Positions 1 to 12,090 are shown, numbered from the stretch's first letter. The stretch is 64,000 bases of DNA from Hirundichthys speculiger (GCA_018398805.1 JAGFBZ010000900.1:310001-374000); one strand, 5' to 3'. Translations and numbers: made by a program. The notes: generated from the sequence alone by a model not told the origin.

Positions 1-3000
1 ATAAATGCTATAAATGAACTCAGAATCAAAAAAATACCCTAGTTTGGGCTCCTCACTATTTACTTAAGGCGAAATTAAACATTTTAGAATTTTAGAAAAT
101 CGGTTATTGGTACCCCAACTTTGTGTAGTTTTTAATGAGGTTTCCCCCAGGAGTTGAATTTCAACTTTTTAGGAGATGTTATTAGACACCTTTAGAAACA
201 CATTGGTGAAGAGATTTCTCGGTAACAAATTAGTGCTCAGATTTTCAGATGCTTCCCTTACTATTTGGTCCATTCACAATATACTGCAACTACTGCATTT
301 ACAAACTGAAACGGCTTCTGCAGTGAATCACAATTTTTGTTTTGAGAGTTAAATTTGTCCAAGTGGTGTGAAGTTTAACGTTTCACTAAACAGTAACACT
401 ATACTGCATCACTCCTGCACTAGAGGCAAAAGCATGGTGTTATGACTAGATGGTAGCTTAAGAAAGAATGTTAGAATCACCTCAAGTGCTGGTGTGATAT
501 CGCAGCTTGTACAGAACAGTAGACTTCCTGCTTAAGTCAATCTGATCTCTAAATATTTCATAGCATGGAATTCCATAAGTAAAAAGTGCTGTAAAAAAAG
601 TAGTCAATTTCCACTACACGCAGTCTGATCTTAACGTTGAAAAGTGACAAATAAAGGCAATATGCTGAAAATAGTCTACTGTACTTCTTCAAAATGTAAG
701 CCTCACCGTACAAACTTCAAAAATGAGAAGAGGGACAATAAATGTGTAAGCAAAATCTGCAACAGTGAGATCACTCCCTTTGTTCTTTGAATCTGGCTCA
801 CCAGTTTTAATTAGCAAACTCCCTTTAGCTGAATGTGAATACAAAGTCCTTATCAGTGACACAATGGAAACATGTGAAGGGACGAACAAGCTGACAAGGG
901 CCTTTAATCAATGGCTGCCACACGGGCACAAAGCAGCGTTTAGCACATACTTATTCATTTTAGCATGCTTTATTGCCATTGTTGTAGTTCTAAACAGAGG
1001 CTTGTGAGTTTCTACAGGGATATTTGATTTTTATTGGTTTCATTTTGTTTAATTGCATGGTTTCTTGTGTTTGAACTTTGCTTAGGCATCCAACAGTTTA
1101 ATAAGAAAACAGCGGGGGTGTCTGTGCAATACAAAATATGGAGATTGAAATGTGGATTAGGATTCATATAGCACATTACTATGAGACCGAGACCACAGAA
1201 GAACAATACTAAGTGAAAAGAATTGAAAGGAAAACACATATAAATGAATGCACATCTTAGCAGCAGGCAATGGCTGCAGCTAAAGTCTGAAACAAAGACA
1301 ACAAGAAGGAATACCTTTGTGCCTAGTGTGTGTGACAGGAGTCTGATCTCTCTTCCTCACACTGACACAGTTGTTTGAGTGCTCGCAGATAAAACAGCAA
1401 TGTGCCTCCATCAAATATCTCTGTCGTATGATCCCCGAGGCCCCAGCATTTCTGCAGCCCATTCAATTCTCAGCACACACTCCCATTAAGCTTTGGCTCC
1501 AATCAAAGGTTCCCCCTCTTTATCAGACTTCATCTTTGATGGCCCAATGCGCCTGAGAGACACACCGCTGTGATGGCTGATTGATGTGTACTCCTGTGCT
1601 TTTTCCTCCTTTCCTTCACAACAGAAACACCTGAAGTAGGAAGATGTTGGCACACAGAAGCTGTGTTGGTACCTGTGCTTCAAGTGCGATGTGGTAAGTT
1701 TCGTACCTGCTCTGATACAAGATTTCCCTCAGCCTGCTTGTGTGAGTTTGTGAAAAACGGTTGGCATTCCTTTCAATTGTTATTCAATATCCTTCACCCA
1801 TCACAACATGACTATGAATGAGTTAAGAACTTCAAAAGCTACGTCTCCACTCTCTCTATTAAGCTATATCTGTGTGGTAAATATGTGTGCGTATTTCATG
1901 CGGCTGTGTGTGCGTGTGGTTTGGTAGCAGATTGATGTGTTTGTCTCTCCTTGTTGTTTTCAATCCTTTGTTTCATGCTGTTGTTTGGTCAGCGTAGGCT
2001 AGCTGGAGATGGGAATAAATGGGGCTGTTAGGAGACATCCGTTATTTGCTGACACAAGGCCATTATCAAAAAAACAACCATGTGTGTACACACACATACA
2101 CACAGGCACGTACAGTAGAGTTATGTTTATGTAATATTTTGTGGTATACTGTGTTTGATAATATTTATGTATTATCCATGTGGTTATTCATGATGCCTGT
2201 GATCATTTTCACGAGCTGGTGAAGAGAAAGTCAGCATCTTCAGATTGCTTGTTTTCTCAGACAAAGATTCTCATTACAAAAGATACAGCATACAGATACA
2301 AAGAAAAGCAGAGATTATAGAGAATGTCCTTGAATGGAAAATATTAGAATCTGAAAATCTCTGTTGGCTTTGACTGGACTCAAAATTGCAGGGCTCTGAA
2401 TCATATATCCTGAAATCAAGTCCAATCAGGGTCATTTTTTTTTCCATCCTTGTTTAAATTTTATTTTCCTTTCTTTGCTCTTCTTTAGGCATCACTTGCA
2501 GTTTGGTACAAATCTGTCCACACAGACTCCATAGTTTGACGTTGGAACCAAACATTACACCATTTCACCAGGTTTGCTTGGTGCATAGACACCGAGAAAC
2601 TCTTTCACACAAACTGTACAGCTTGATTGTGAAGTCATGAACTTCATCGTGCTCTTTTTATTATCAGCATTCAGTCTGACCTTGGGGTAAATTTGTTCAA
2701 GTGTCCAGTCGTGAGAAGACTGTCAAGTGTCTTGAAAGCTTTCCATTTAGGAATGTCTCTTGCTGTAAAAGTCAAAATTGATTAGAAATTATTGAATAAC
2801 TCTAAATTGATCCTCACCAACACTTGCTACTATAAGCCCACTGCTTATCGCTGGATTCACACAGCTGCATTGCAGCAATGTGAATCCACATTGGATTGGA
2901 TTTTAATACACACTTGAATACTCCAAACCAGCTTTTATAGATATCTGTATATCCGGTGATGATCAATTCATCTGTGTTGGTGTTTTTACGATGGTGACTG

Positions 3001-4817
3001 TCCAACACGTCAGTCTGAAATCTCCCACAAGTGTAGAAAAGGGTTCAAGTTAGATGTCTGCATTTGCCATCTGCCATTCTTTTTCCTCACTCTTTTTTTA
3101 AAATAGACACCTGGCCAGAAGCCAGCTGTGGTGCTTTTGAAAGCACTGGCACCCCCAAGACATGAGAGGTGATATAAAGTGTTATTCATCTTTAAGTAAT
3201 TATTTAAAGTTATTCAGTCATAATTTCCAATGGTTTCCCAAGTACAGGGTCATACATTCATGGTGGGAAAAAAAACACCAAAAGTATGAAACCTTTTTCT
3301 GCTTAAAATATTTTTAATGCAACAAGAGGAGAGGAACAACAGAAATTCCTGCAACTTTACCAAAGTGACTGACAGAGGCAATACATTTTCCTTGGCCTTT
3401 GCTTTCATATTTCCACTCTTCCATGACAGACATTCTGTCCATCACTGATCATTATTGACATTTTACAATTTGATGATATGGCATCAAAAATGATCTGATG
3501 GACATGCAGGTATACAAGTCCATCAGTTAACGTCGGTTGCAAATGAGGATATTGACACAACCCTGAGCCAGAGTGTCAGGATTGCCGTTCAGCTGCCTGG
3601 GTTTGGCATGCGTAGCGCCTGTATGACCTTGTTTAATTCTTTGTTCGGTGTGGATTATATTCATGTCCTCTGAATGAAAGGTCAGTTTGCAGACTTCTCA
3701 ATAACCACTCAGTCTCAGTGAACACACTGTCAAATCATAATACGCTAAAGGTTGGCTAGATATTGAAGAGTTTATTATAATAGAATGTGTAGAATCAAAT
3801 GGCAGAGAGGTAATGAGAGATAAATGACGCTTGGTCCTGGGCAAAATGAGCTCAAGAGGATTTAGCTTTATTATGGTTCCATTGATCATTCATCTACATT
3901 TTTTTCCTCTATTGTTGCTCATTTTTCTCTTGCAATGTAGTTTTGACTTTAACTCAAGAAAGAAATCAATGTTCTTAGCATGGCAAAGATTCAAAGGACA
4001 AGACTATTTTACATGCTTGTGTGACGATGTGCAGTGTCATTTGCCTTAACATGTTTTTTTTTTGGCAAGGCAAACAGATGGAGCTGCAGTGGTTTATGGT
4101 GCTTCATAAAAATAAACGGTCTCTGTGTGATTCAGGATGGTGAATATGTAAAAGGCGCCTCTTTCTTTAGTTTCCTTTTGCTCAGTGAGCGGGGGAAGTG
4201 GATTTTGTGTATTTAGCATCTGAATGTTGTCCTAAGTAGCAGGGATTATTCTAATGATCTGTCAGCAGCAAGGTCCTGGTTAATTCCCGTTTCTATTCCT
4301 AGATATACTGTATTCATTACAAAAGGATCCACTAATCAATGGCGGCTTTTTTCAGCTCCACACATTGCTCAGCCAGTCTTGCAATTAAGCTGTCATCATA
4401 GTATGTGTGGACACTTTTGCAAATTAGAACATGGAGTTGTGTTTGCAAATGTCCACAAGGACTTCACGAACCAGAATGTCTTAACTCAAAAGGAGATTGG
4501 TTCCGCTCTATCACCAGTATTACAACCAGAATTGCCTGGGAGGGATCATAAACTGTGTTTTCACCGATGATGGATGTAGCCACTGCATCTTAGGTGGAGA
4601 TGTAACCTTCGAGACTGTTTTTGAATTTTCTTCTGAATATTTACATTTTTTCCTGTGTTGTCAGTGCTTCTCCATTCGAGAGCCAGTCTGCTTCGACTGG
4701 TTTCTGCCAGTGGCCAGATCAGGCTCCACCCTTCATTCTACATGAGCTCTAATGGAAGATCCTCATTAATCGTTAGCATTACATTATTCTATTGTTAAGT
4801 ACAAACTGTAAAACTCC
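1..4817. other. Unassigned A+T-rich non-coding stretch
   Basis: No recognisable gene, transposon end or RNA was seen here. The ORFs present are all shorter than about 85 codons and match no family I know. They include one of 80 codons on the plus strand at 765-1007 whose C-terminal third is hydrophobic. A compact patch at about 1370-1620 looks different from its surroundings and is listed separately as a candidate regulatory element. The rest reads as ordinary intergenic or intronic fish DNA. Confidence 0.6.
1371..1620. promoter_or_regulatory. Candidate conserved non-coding / enhancer-like patch
   Basis: This patch is less A/T-monotonous than its surroundings and packs several developmental factor motifs close together. 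AATCAAAGG at 1501-1509 and CATCTTTGATGG at 1531-1542 are TCF/LEF-like sites in opposite orientation, and TGATTGAT at 1578-1585 fits a PBX-HOX site. Short ORFs cross it on both strands but none resembles a known exon. The motifs are directly visible. Their function, and any conservation in other fish, are inference. Confidence 0.25.
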
Positions 4818-4990
4818 TTAACCTGTTAACGTTCCGACGGCCCGCCAGTCCGAATTTCTGTAGTTTCCGAAACTAAACTGTAATTTACACAGCTCAAATG
4901 TTACGTGAGGCACTCATGCGACATATCTTTGGAAAGCTAAGATTCTTGTGATTCAATCAATGTAAAGCATTTCAGGATATAATCATGAAA

Positions 4991-5280
4991 GGAAAAATGT
5001 ATTTTTGTGTCCTGAAATGCCCTGACTCCAGCTCTTTTTATATGTTTGTTTTTGAATTAGGACATTTCGGGCCAAGAGGTGGAATGAAGGGGAAAATATA
5101 TTTTTGTGTCCCGAGATGCCCTGAATTCAACTCTTTATATATCAATCATGCTATTATCAATTATATTACTGCTGATTATTATATGCACCTTTTTGAATCA
5201 GGAGGCTCTCAGGCCAGAGGTGGAAACTCTGTGTACTGAGAATGTCCTGATTCAACTCTTTCGTATCAATTCTGCACCTG
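4991..5280 (+). repeat. Three imperfect subterminal direct repeats inside the piggyBac element
   Basis: A module containing TTTTTGTGTCC, GAAATGCCCTGA and a following CTCTTT block recurs at about 5001-5040 and 5099-5138. A more diverged third copy lies at about 5229-5270. A linking segment with GGCCAAGAGGTGGA / GGCCAGAGGTGGA separates them, giving spacings of about 99 and 125 bases. Subterminal repeats are common in piggyBac elements and can be transposase-binding sites. That role is inferred here. Confidence 0.6.
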
Positions 5281-5338
5281 CATATGTTTATCAACAAATG
5301 TAACTAGAGAGAGAGAGATGCGCCCCCTATCTGGTCTG

Positions 5339-5366
5339 TTCACACGGGACTGAGCTCCCGTGTGAA
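5339..5366. repeat. Perfect 11-bp inverted repeat with 6-nt loop
   Basis: TTCACACGGGA at 5339-5349 is the exact reverse complement of TCCCGTGTGAA at 5356-5366, with CTGAGC between them. It lies inside the piggyBac element, just after a short (GA)n run. Confidence 0.8.
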
Positions 5367-5638
5367 TGGGCTCCATGGCGAGGGGCCAAGACAAAGTGTG
5401 TGAGCTCGTGGGGAGTAGATGGGCCCGTCCCTCCTTCCGAGCTCGGATGTTGTTAAAAGACTATAAAGACGGTGAGCCCAGAAATTCGGGTAGAGTCAGC
5501 TGCGGGTTTGTGCACGACGCCCAGCCGGGTTTTTGGCCACTCTACTGGACTGTCCGGCTCTCCAGTCTATGTGTTGAGGTAAGAGACTATAAGGCCTAGC
5601 CCTGATGAACTGTCAGTGATCTGTTTTGCTCTATATTT

Positions 5639-5788
5639 TGTGGGGAATAAACTTGACACATTTATTCTAGCAAAAGAGCAATTGTGTTGTTTCTATGTAC
5701 AATGCTTGCTATCTGTGGGGAATAATATAAAACATATATTATTCTAGCAAAAAGCGAGTGTCTGTGTGTTTCATTTTGTACAGCCGAC
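5639..5788 (+). repeat. Tandem duplication, about 75-bp period
   Basis: TGTGGGGAATAA begins at 5639 and again at 5714. Each copy continues into a TATTCTAGCAAAA block and then into GTGTTTC/GTTTCAT-like sequence. Both copies contain an AATAAA or AATAAT hexamer. The repeat lies within the 5' half of the piggyBac element. Confidence 0.6.
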
Positions 5789-6716
5789 CACTCCGAACCT
5801 GATAAATTTTCTCACAAAACAAATCATAACAGCAGGTACAATCAACGCCTTTGTCACACCACAAACAAACAAACAAACAAGCAGTTACGAAATCAACGCA
5901 ACTCACCTTATGAGCGTTATAAAAAGTCGTCCGATCAAAATATTCCCACAAAAATGGTCTGGTTTTAAACTCACAAAGGTCCAGTCAATCCAATCCAGTA
6001 AAGTATTTAGTCCAAAATGCATTATTATACCAGAAAATATCCACAAAAACGCCACTGGTAGCTGGTTGGTGTTCAGTAACTTCCGTGTTTTCTTCATCAT
6101 AAAACACTTTATTCTGTGCTGACGTACCTGTCTGTGGTCTCAAAATGGAGGGGGTCATCTGAACTTTCGATTGACACCTCATACAGCAGCTTTCCTGTCC
6201 TGTCCTACAATAGCCAATAAGGGCCAACGTTGAAACGAAGCCATGTCCTACTTTGCTTCAGGAAAAAAACAGCCAGTTAGAATCAAGCGTGCTGATGACT
6301 GACACATTGAATAGCCAATGAAATTCTGAAAACAACGATGTGACGGTCGAGGGGGTGGAGATAACGGGGAAACAAAGAAAGCCGTGCGTAAATGGTAATT
6401 AGATAGTCTCATGAATGCGCGTCATCATGCGCATCAGCAAGACGCACCAGTGTGGCTTATTTCTCAGCGTTTTTTCAGTTTGGGAGCATTATTTATAGAA
6501 AATGGTAGAAAATGGTGAAAACTGTCCAAGAAGGAGGAGGAATTTGCTCATCGTGAAAGTGACGTGTCAGGAGAGGGGGGATCAGATAAGATCAGATAAC
6601 AGAGCGCACGCCTGCGCAGAAGACATTTCCTCCGTCGGAGAAGATTTTGCTCTGCATACGTAAGTATTTGACTAAAATTGTGTGACTTATATTACAGCTT
6701 ATTATATTATTATATA

Positions 6717-6719
<3 letters not shown>

Positions 6720-6749
<30 letters not shown>

Positions 6750-6957
6750 CTTATATTGTTTATATTTCCCTATTGGGATAGTATATTTTCATTCATTTTC
6801 ATTTATATTTATTTATTATTTTTTTGTATATTTCGACATAAACAAGTTTTACTTTGAATAAATACAAAAGCCTTTGTTTGTGTGTGTGTGTGGGGGGAGG
6901 GGTATGGTGTGAGTGTTGTGTTGGGGGGTGTGTGTGTGTGTGTGTGGGGGGGGGGGT
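6720..6957 (+). repeat. Homopolymer and G/GT-rich simple sequence
   Basis: A 28-base A-run (6720-6747) is followed, after an A/T-rich spacer, by (TG)n and G-run blocks at about 6877-6957 that end in a run of ten or more G residues. It lies in the deleted interior of the piggyBac element. Confidence 0.85.
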
Positions 6958-7126
6958 TCATTGTGTAAAGTAAAGTAGTACAATACAGAAAAGATGGAAC
7001 ATTTTGTAAATGACTTATTTCTTTATTTTCACATAATGGGCAGTCATCTGAGGATTCAGATGTGGATTAGGAGCCAGTCAGAAAGTGGTCACATAGAGGG
7101 TCAAAGGTGCAGATGGACATTGGCAG

Positions 7127-7562
7127 ATGAAGGACATCTCAGTTCCACCAGCTGTGAAGGAGTACAGCCGGTATGTGCTGTATATTCAACTGTGTATTCA
7201 TTTTGAAATGAAACAATTTTTGTGTTGCACATATTTATGTTTTTGTATATATTTTTTTCATTGTTGTTCCAGGTGTATGGGTGGAGAGAGAGATCCCTCT
7301 GCACCAGAAGGCATTCTGGGAGACCCTCGCCGAGCAGCTGGCAGAAGCAGGGTCTTCCTCCACAGCCAGACCTGTCCCACCTCCTGCTCCGTGTGGAGCA
7401 CATCACATACTGGTTTTTATCAGTGGGCAGAGGACTACTGGTAGGCTGAAGTGCAGGCACTGTCATGCTAAAACACAGTTGAAATGCTCCTCATGTGATG
7501 TGCCTTTGTGCTTGATACTGACTAGAGATTGCTACAGTGACTGGCATGCTGCCAACCTGTAA
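7127..7562 (+). pseudogene. piggyBac transposase remnant: end of catalytic domain plus cysteine-rich C-terminus
   Basis: A frame opening at 7127 reads MKDISVPPAVKEYSR, which matches the conserved PA-x-x-x-Y block just before the MGGVD motif of piggyBac transposases. It breaks at a GTATGT that looks like a splice donor or deletion edge. After a T-rich stretch ending in an acceptor-like TTCCAG (about 7266-7271), a second frame (7281-7562) encodes a C-terminal tail ending at the TAA at 7560-7562. That tail has C-x2-C and C-x-x-C pairs (CRHC, CSSC) and finishes CYSDWH, the cross-brace zinc finger that binds piggyBac subterminal DNA. The DDD catalytic residues and the long insertion domain are absent, so no active enzyme is possible. 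Neighbouring unrelated frames cover the same bases and are shadows. Confidence 0.7.
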
Positions 7563-7757
7563 ATGGTTATAATTGTAAATATGTTCAAATATGTGAATAG
7601 TTTGCTGTGTTGTAAAAGATTTTTTTTATATAAATTACATTTTCCACAACAAACACTTGTTTTGACTCTTTTTATATGCAAAATTTAGCTTTATGTTTCA
7701 GTAACTTTTTTTCAGCAATATTGATAGTGAATCTGGATGTGGGATAGGATACCTCTA

Positions 7758-8224
7758 AGTGTCACCTTTCATTAGAGGCCAAGATTATGACTGTACGATG
7801 AAGCGTTCAAGAGTTATGTCCTTTTATCCGAGGTATGTGGCCATGTTTATCCAAGTGCCATTTTGGAGACTCCAAATGGCCATTTTTGGAAACGCCTAGA
7901 CATACTCTTACAAAAACGTGTGTAAAATACTCATTTTTAGTGGTATTGTTATCAAATTTGAACTTGCACTAGGTAAGGCTTCATGCTGTGGTCCCATTGT
8001 GTTTTCCAGCTAATAAGTCACAGCTGCACTCATCTGCAGACATCTGTTTACAAAAAAATTCAGGCGGAAATAAAAAAAAAACTTATATTTCAGTGTGTTC
8101 AAACTTAGATTACTCAATGCTAGTAGCACTTACAGTGATTCTGATAGTTGGGGGAAAAACTTCAGAGTGTTACCTTTCAAAAGAGACCAAAACCATCCAT
8201 GTGCTATAAACGGTTCAAGAACAG
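7758..8224 (+). repeat. Pair of direct repeats near the 3' end of the piggyBac element
   Basis: A block starting AGTGTCACCTTTCA (7758-7818) is repeated in diverged form starting AGTGTTACCTTTCA (8165-8224). Both copies end in a GTTCAAGA motif. They mirror the subterminal repeats seen at the 5' end. Confidence 0.5.
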
Positions 8225-8295
8225 CTTTCAATTTACTTTGGGTATGTCTTGGATAGGCGTTTTATGCAAATTATGCAGGAATGTTAAGGGGTTAA

Positions 8296-9129
8296 AGAAT
8301 ACCTGCAGTTCTACCTTTTTGTTAATAATTAACCAGATATGGGTGTGGACAGTGCATTTGGTCAGGGCTTGATCTATGGAGACCTTAACAGAATACTCCA
8401 ACATTTGGAGGAATTAATCTTTCAAGTATAACAGTCACCCTTATTTAATGGATTTTCAATGTTCCATAGAAGGCCAAGGTTCATTCACGTTTGCAGTTGT
8501 TTAACACTAGAGCCACCATGAGGTCTTTTGGACTTCTCTCACCTATTAAAATGGATATAACCCTGTCTTCTAGTCGATGATGTTTTATAAAAAAGTGTGT
8601 TATACATCATCACATGTGTTAAGGCGATTCAGGTACAAAAGAGAGAAGGAAAAGAAACACATGGTTTAATGGTGACACTTTTGAAGCTGAGGCTTCATTC
8701 AAGGCGCAAATTGAGTGAAAAAGGGTGTGTCAGATGGAGCAGTGCTTCAATGCTCACTGAAAACCACATGACCAATGACAAATGAGGACTCGCATTACAC
8801 GCAACTAATTCATTTTGCTTGTCAGATTTCAAAATGAAAGCATGAAGAACCACAGTCCTTGTGGGTTGTTGTGGCTAGTTTGGTTTACTCACACCATACC
8901 ACGTCCGACCACAAGCACTGCAGTCTCAACACAGCAAATATTTTGAATATATAAGTTCATGACATAAAGAAAAGCACAACCACCAATGATAATCACCATG
9001 ATAGTTACTTTGGGTGCAAATCATTACTCAGAATATAAGGGGATAGTAGAGTTAAATAAAAATACAATTGACTTTATTGTATAGGGTTTCAAAGGAAATA
9101 TTTATAATAAAAATGCTATATATATTTTT
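8296..9129. other. Unassigned stretch
   Basis: Nothing recognisable was seen. It starts with flanking DNA immediately outside the piggyBac element and ends in an A/T-rich run next to a Tc1 remnant. Confidence 0.5.
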
Positions 9130-9132
9130 TTT

Positions 9133-9449
9133 TTAATCTAAGATCTGCCTGAATGACTTGGCTGTTACAGCAGATGCACTAGTTAGCACTGAATGAAGCT
9201 TTGAGCAAAACAATGGGCTGGAAAGCTTATTTGCTTCAGAAAACTTCATTTGGCCATTACTACCCATCACAGTACCACACCTGAGGTCATTGAGCTCTTC
9301 AGAATGACCCATTCTATGTCTCAAACGTTTGCAAATGGAGACAACATGGCTCAGTTCTTGATTATATACACCTGTGACAACAGGCCTCATTAAATCACCT
9401 GAATTCAATAACAAATGGGTGTGGCCAAATACTGCTGTCCATATAGTAT
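9133..9449 (-). pseudogene. Tc1-like transposase N-terminal remnant with its 5' terminal region
   Basis: On the minus strand a start codon at 9312 opens MGHSEELNDLRCGTVMG. This matches the N-terminus (MGHSEEL-D-F-RGTVIG) of a Tc1/mariner transposase family common in fish. Similarity fades within about 30 codons, before the helix-turn-helix is complete. The DNA upstream of the start on the minus strand (9313-9449) resembles the non-coding leader and inverted repeat of that family, ending in a motif like CATACTATATGGACAGCAG. No DDE domain and no matching 3' repeat remain. A 142-codon open frame spans 9133-9561 only because the leader happens to lack stops. Confidence 0.6.
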
Positions 9450-9600
9450 GTTTGCTATAAAACTTCAGATGTATTTCTTTGAAGTTGGAGACAATGGGCT
9501 CCTGTTTCACTGGCAGGATTTCTACATTTGGTTCTGTCGGGCTGAGGGATCCAAAGGACATCAGCCATGGCTGATCCTAAAGGACATGATTCCTTTAGAG

Positions 9601-9961
9601 CAGTGATTCCCAAAGTGTGGGCCGCGGCCCCCTGGTGGGCCGTTGCGATACTGCAGGTGGGCCGTGAGAGGTCATTAAAATCCTCGATCTTTTAAAATAT
9701 GTTTTTAATTACTGTAAAATATTAACGACATGATTTAGAAACATTAATAAGTAACAAAACAAACCAGTAAAGTGTTATACTATCACCATCTTAACTTAAT
9801 ATGACAAGTGTCACCTTATTTGTTGACCCCTTACATTAATGTCAGAACATAGCTTCTAGTTCTGGATGTTGATCACAGTTGTGATTAAAGGTTTCGGTGG
9901 GCCGCGGAGATTTTTCACATTTCAAATTGGGCCTTGGTATTCTGAAGTTTGGGAATGGCTG
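9601..9961. mobile_element. hAT-type MITE, family A, copy 1
   Basis: This 361-bp element has hAT-like termini. It begins CAGTGATTCCCAAAGTGTGG, and its other end read on the minus strand begins CAGCCATTCCCAAA. It is flanked by an 8-bp near-perfect target duplication, CTTTAGAG (9593-9600) and CTTTAAAG (9962-9969). It has no coding capacity. A close relative in the same orientation lies at 15392-15721. Confidence 0.85.
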
Positions 9962-9969
9962 CTTTAAAG

Positions 9970-12090
9970 AAGCATGTCATTCAGACATCTGTCCATCACT
10001 AAAAGCACCTACAAGACTCAAGGAAGCTTGAGAGTATAAATTATGTTTTCTTTGAGCACACATGCATAAATCTACCTTTTAAAGACATGGAAAGCAGGAT
10101 GTTAAGGCTCTACATAAGTAGTGAAAATTAGCATGAAGTAAAATAATTTATGTGGCTAAATAGGTGAAATGCATAATTTGCACCATGATTTGTATGGCAG
10201 CACTGAGCTTCACACTGACCTAAAATTAGCATTATGGATATATCTACTGATGAGTGATATGCAGATGTGGAGGCACAAGGTGATTAATTGACGTACAGCT
10301 GATGGTGACAAGATTCAGGTTTGCTGCCAACCAGTCACAGCAGGCGATGCACACTGAATGTCTATTTTGCAATATAAAATTTACAAAGGGTGAAATAATT
10401 ATTAATTGTTCTTTGAACCATCTAATGGCTTTAAGGGAATGCTAAAAAACTATAGAGAACTCTGTGTCACCCCCAGAATGCTCTGATTGCTTGGTTTGCT
10501 GAGCCTGACATGGTCTTTAATTTTACTGTGAGCTTACTGGTATTGAGGTTTTGGGGTCAGGATTCAGAACAGTACTCATTGTGTTTTCTTACACACTGCC
10601 ACAACCTGAGGGAAAAGAATGGAGAGTAAAGATAAGGCTTTTGCTGAGTAAGAGTTGTAATGGTCCGGGGGCCATCTTAAAGTAATGGACACTTAAAACA
10701 TGCTTCAATTCATAAAGCGTTTGATGCACTTTCCTTTTTTTTCCCCTCTAAACTGATGACAAGAGCAATATGAGGTGAGATGAGAATCAATACAGAGAGT
10801 ACAAGGAGAGAAGAAATGGCAAATATGTCTCTTATAAAGCTGTGGAGAAGGTGGTGTTATTTCAGTCCTTTAAGGAGTAGACAGAGAAAAAAGCAAATGG
10901 AAAAAAAAATCGAAAGGGGAAAGAAAAATACAATACAAAGGAAATTAGCAGCAGAAAGACAGCAAGATTTGAGGATTATGTGATATGAAGAGTTGAGAAG
11001 GAAAATGAGTAATCAGGCCCACAAATCGTTTTGGAAGTTAAGAAAACTCTACCTGCAGAACCATATTCATACAATGTAAATATACTGCTAAGAAAATATA
11101 GAAATAGAGGAAAACTTAATCTTCATACTATCTCATCAAACCAATTAGTCTTCGAGGACATCAATCTGATGCTAATCATTGAATGATTATTTTGGTACTG
11201 ATTGATCTTTGATACGACATTTTGTTTTCAACAAGTTTAAGATGTACATTTGCTGTTTGTTTTCAGTGTTCCCTTAATTCTTTTTAAGCAGTGTAATTCA
11301 TAGATGATAGAGTGTAATGTGTATTTGATCTCTGTGTTGCATAAATTATAAATACATAAACACATTAATTTTTATTTACTAAATTTTAATCAACCCAATC
11401 AACCCTGTATATTCAGACACTTTTCTGTCTCTTCTCACTTTGATGTTATACAGCACACTGTGCTATTTTTTTTTCTTCCCAATAAGAGATGTGCTTTAAA
11501 ATTTCACCTCAATCTCTAAATGGAGACAACTTACTGTCCAACAACAGCATGAATTGAAGTACTTTCCGAGGGGTTAATATCTGTACCAGAAATGCTCCAA
11601 CACTGATGAAAGGTTAATGTGTGGGCTTAATGGGTTGCTTTTCGGTTGCAATTTCAGGTAAAATCCATCCAATACCAGAAACAGAAATAGAGAGAGTGAG
11701 AGTAAAGTTGGGACATTAGAGGAGATGCAAAAGAGGAAATGATTCTTCTGTTTACTTTGACGTATTTCTTTGGAGGTAGTGGGAATCCAAAATTGTTTGT
11801 TTTTTCTTCCTCAGGTTCACTTAATGTGTTTTATACATTCAACTTTGAAAACTTTTATGCAATGATACATTCCTTCTGCCTACAATTAAAAGCCATCCTG
11901 CCACTGACAACACTGAATGACAAAGCATTTTTATTATTATGTCCTCTTCTTCCTGTAAAATGTCTTGAGTTACTGGAAAGCCAGTCTAACAGCTTCACCC
12001 TGTTCTTCCTCAGACAGTTTTTATAAAGTGTGCAGAATGTACTTTTGCGTTGTTTTACATTGTTGGAACATTTATGGATGTTCCAGGAAA
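9970..12090. other. Unassigned stretch
   Basis: No gene or transposon end was recognised. Short ORFs such as the basic 67-codon frame at 10780-10983 look like chance frames in A-rich DNA. The 122-codon minus-strand ORF at 11855-12223 matches nothing I know. Confidence 0.5.

Larger units (their letters stand above)
4822..8291 (+). mobile_element. Decayed piggyBac-like DNA transposon, internally deleted
   Basis: The element sits between two TTAA tetranucleotides (4818-4821 and 8292-8295), the insertion target of piggyBac transposons. Its ends are imperfect inverted repeats: CCTGTTAACGTTCC at 4822-4835 against CCCCTTAACATTCC read on the minus strand from 8291, 11 of 14 bases identical. The interior holds subterminal direct repeats near both ends, a GC-richer zone around 6430-6660, a homopolymer and G-rich tract at 6720-6957, and only the tail of a transposase gene (7127-7562). 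A full piggyBac transposase needs about 550-600 codons, so most of the catalytic domain is gone. The orientation follows the surviving coding exon. Confidence 0.8.

Noticed and set aside
765..1007. 80-codon ORF with a hydrophobic C-terminus as a small membrane protein
   Set aside because: No promoter, conservation or family evidence. An ORF of this length is expected by chance in 64 kb.
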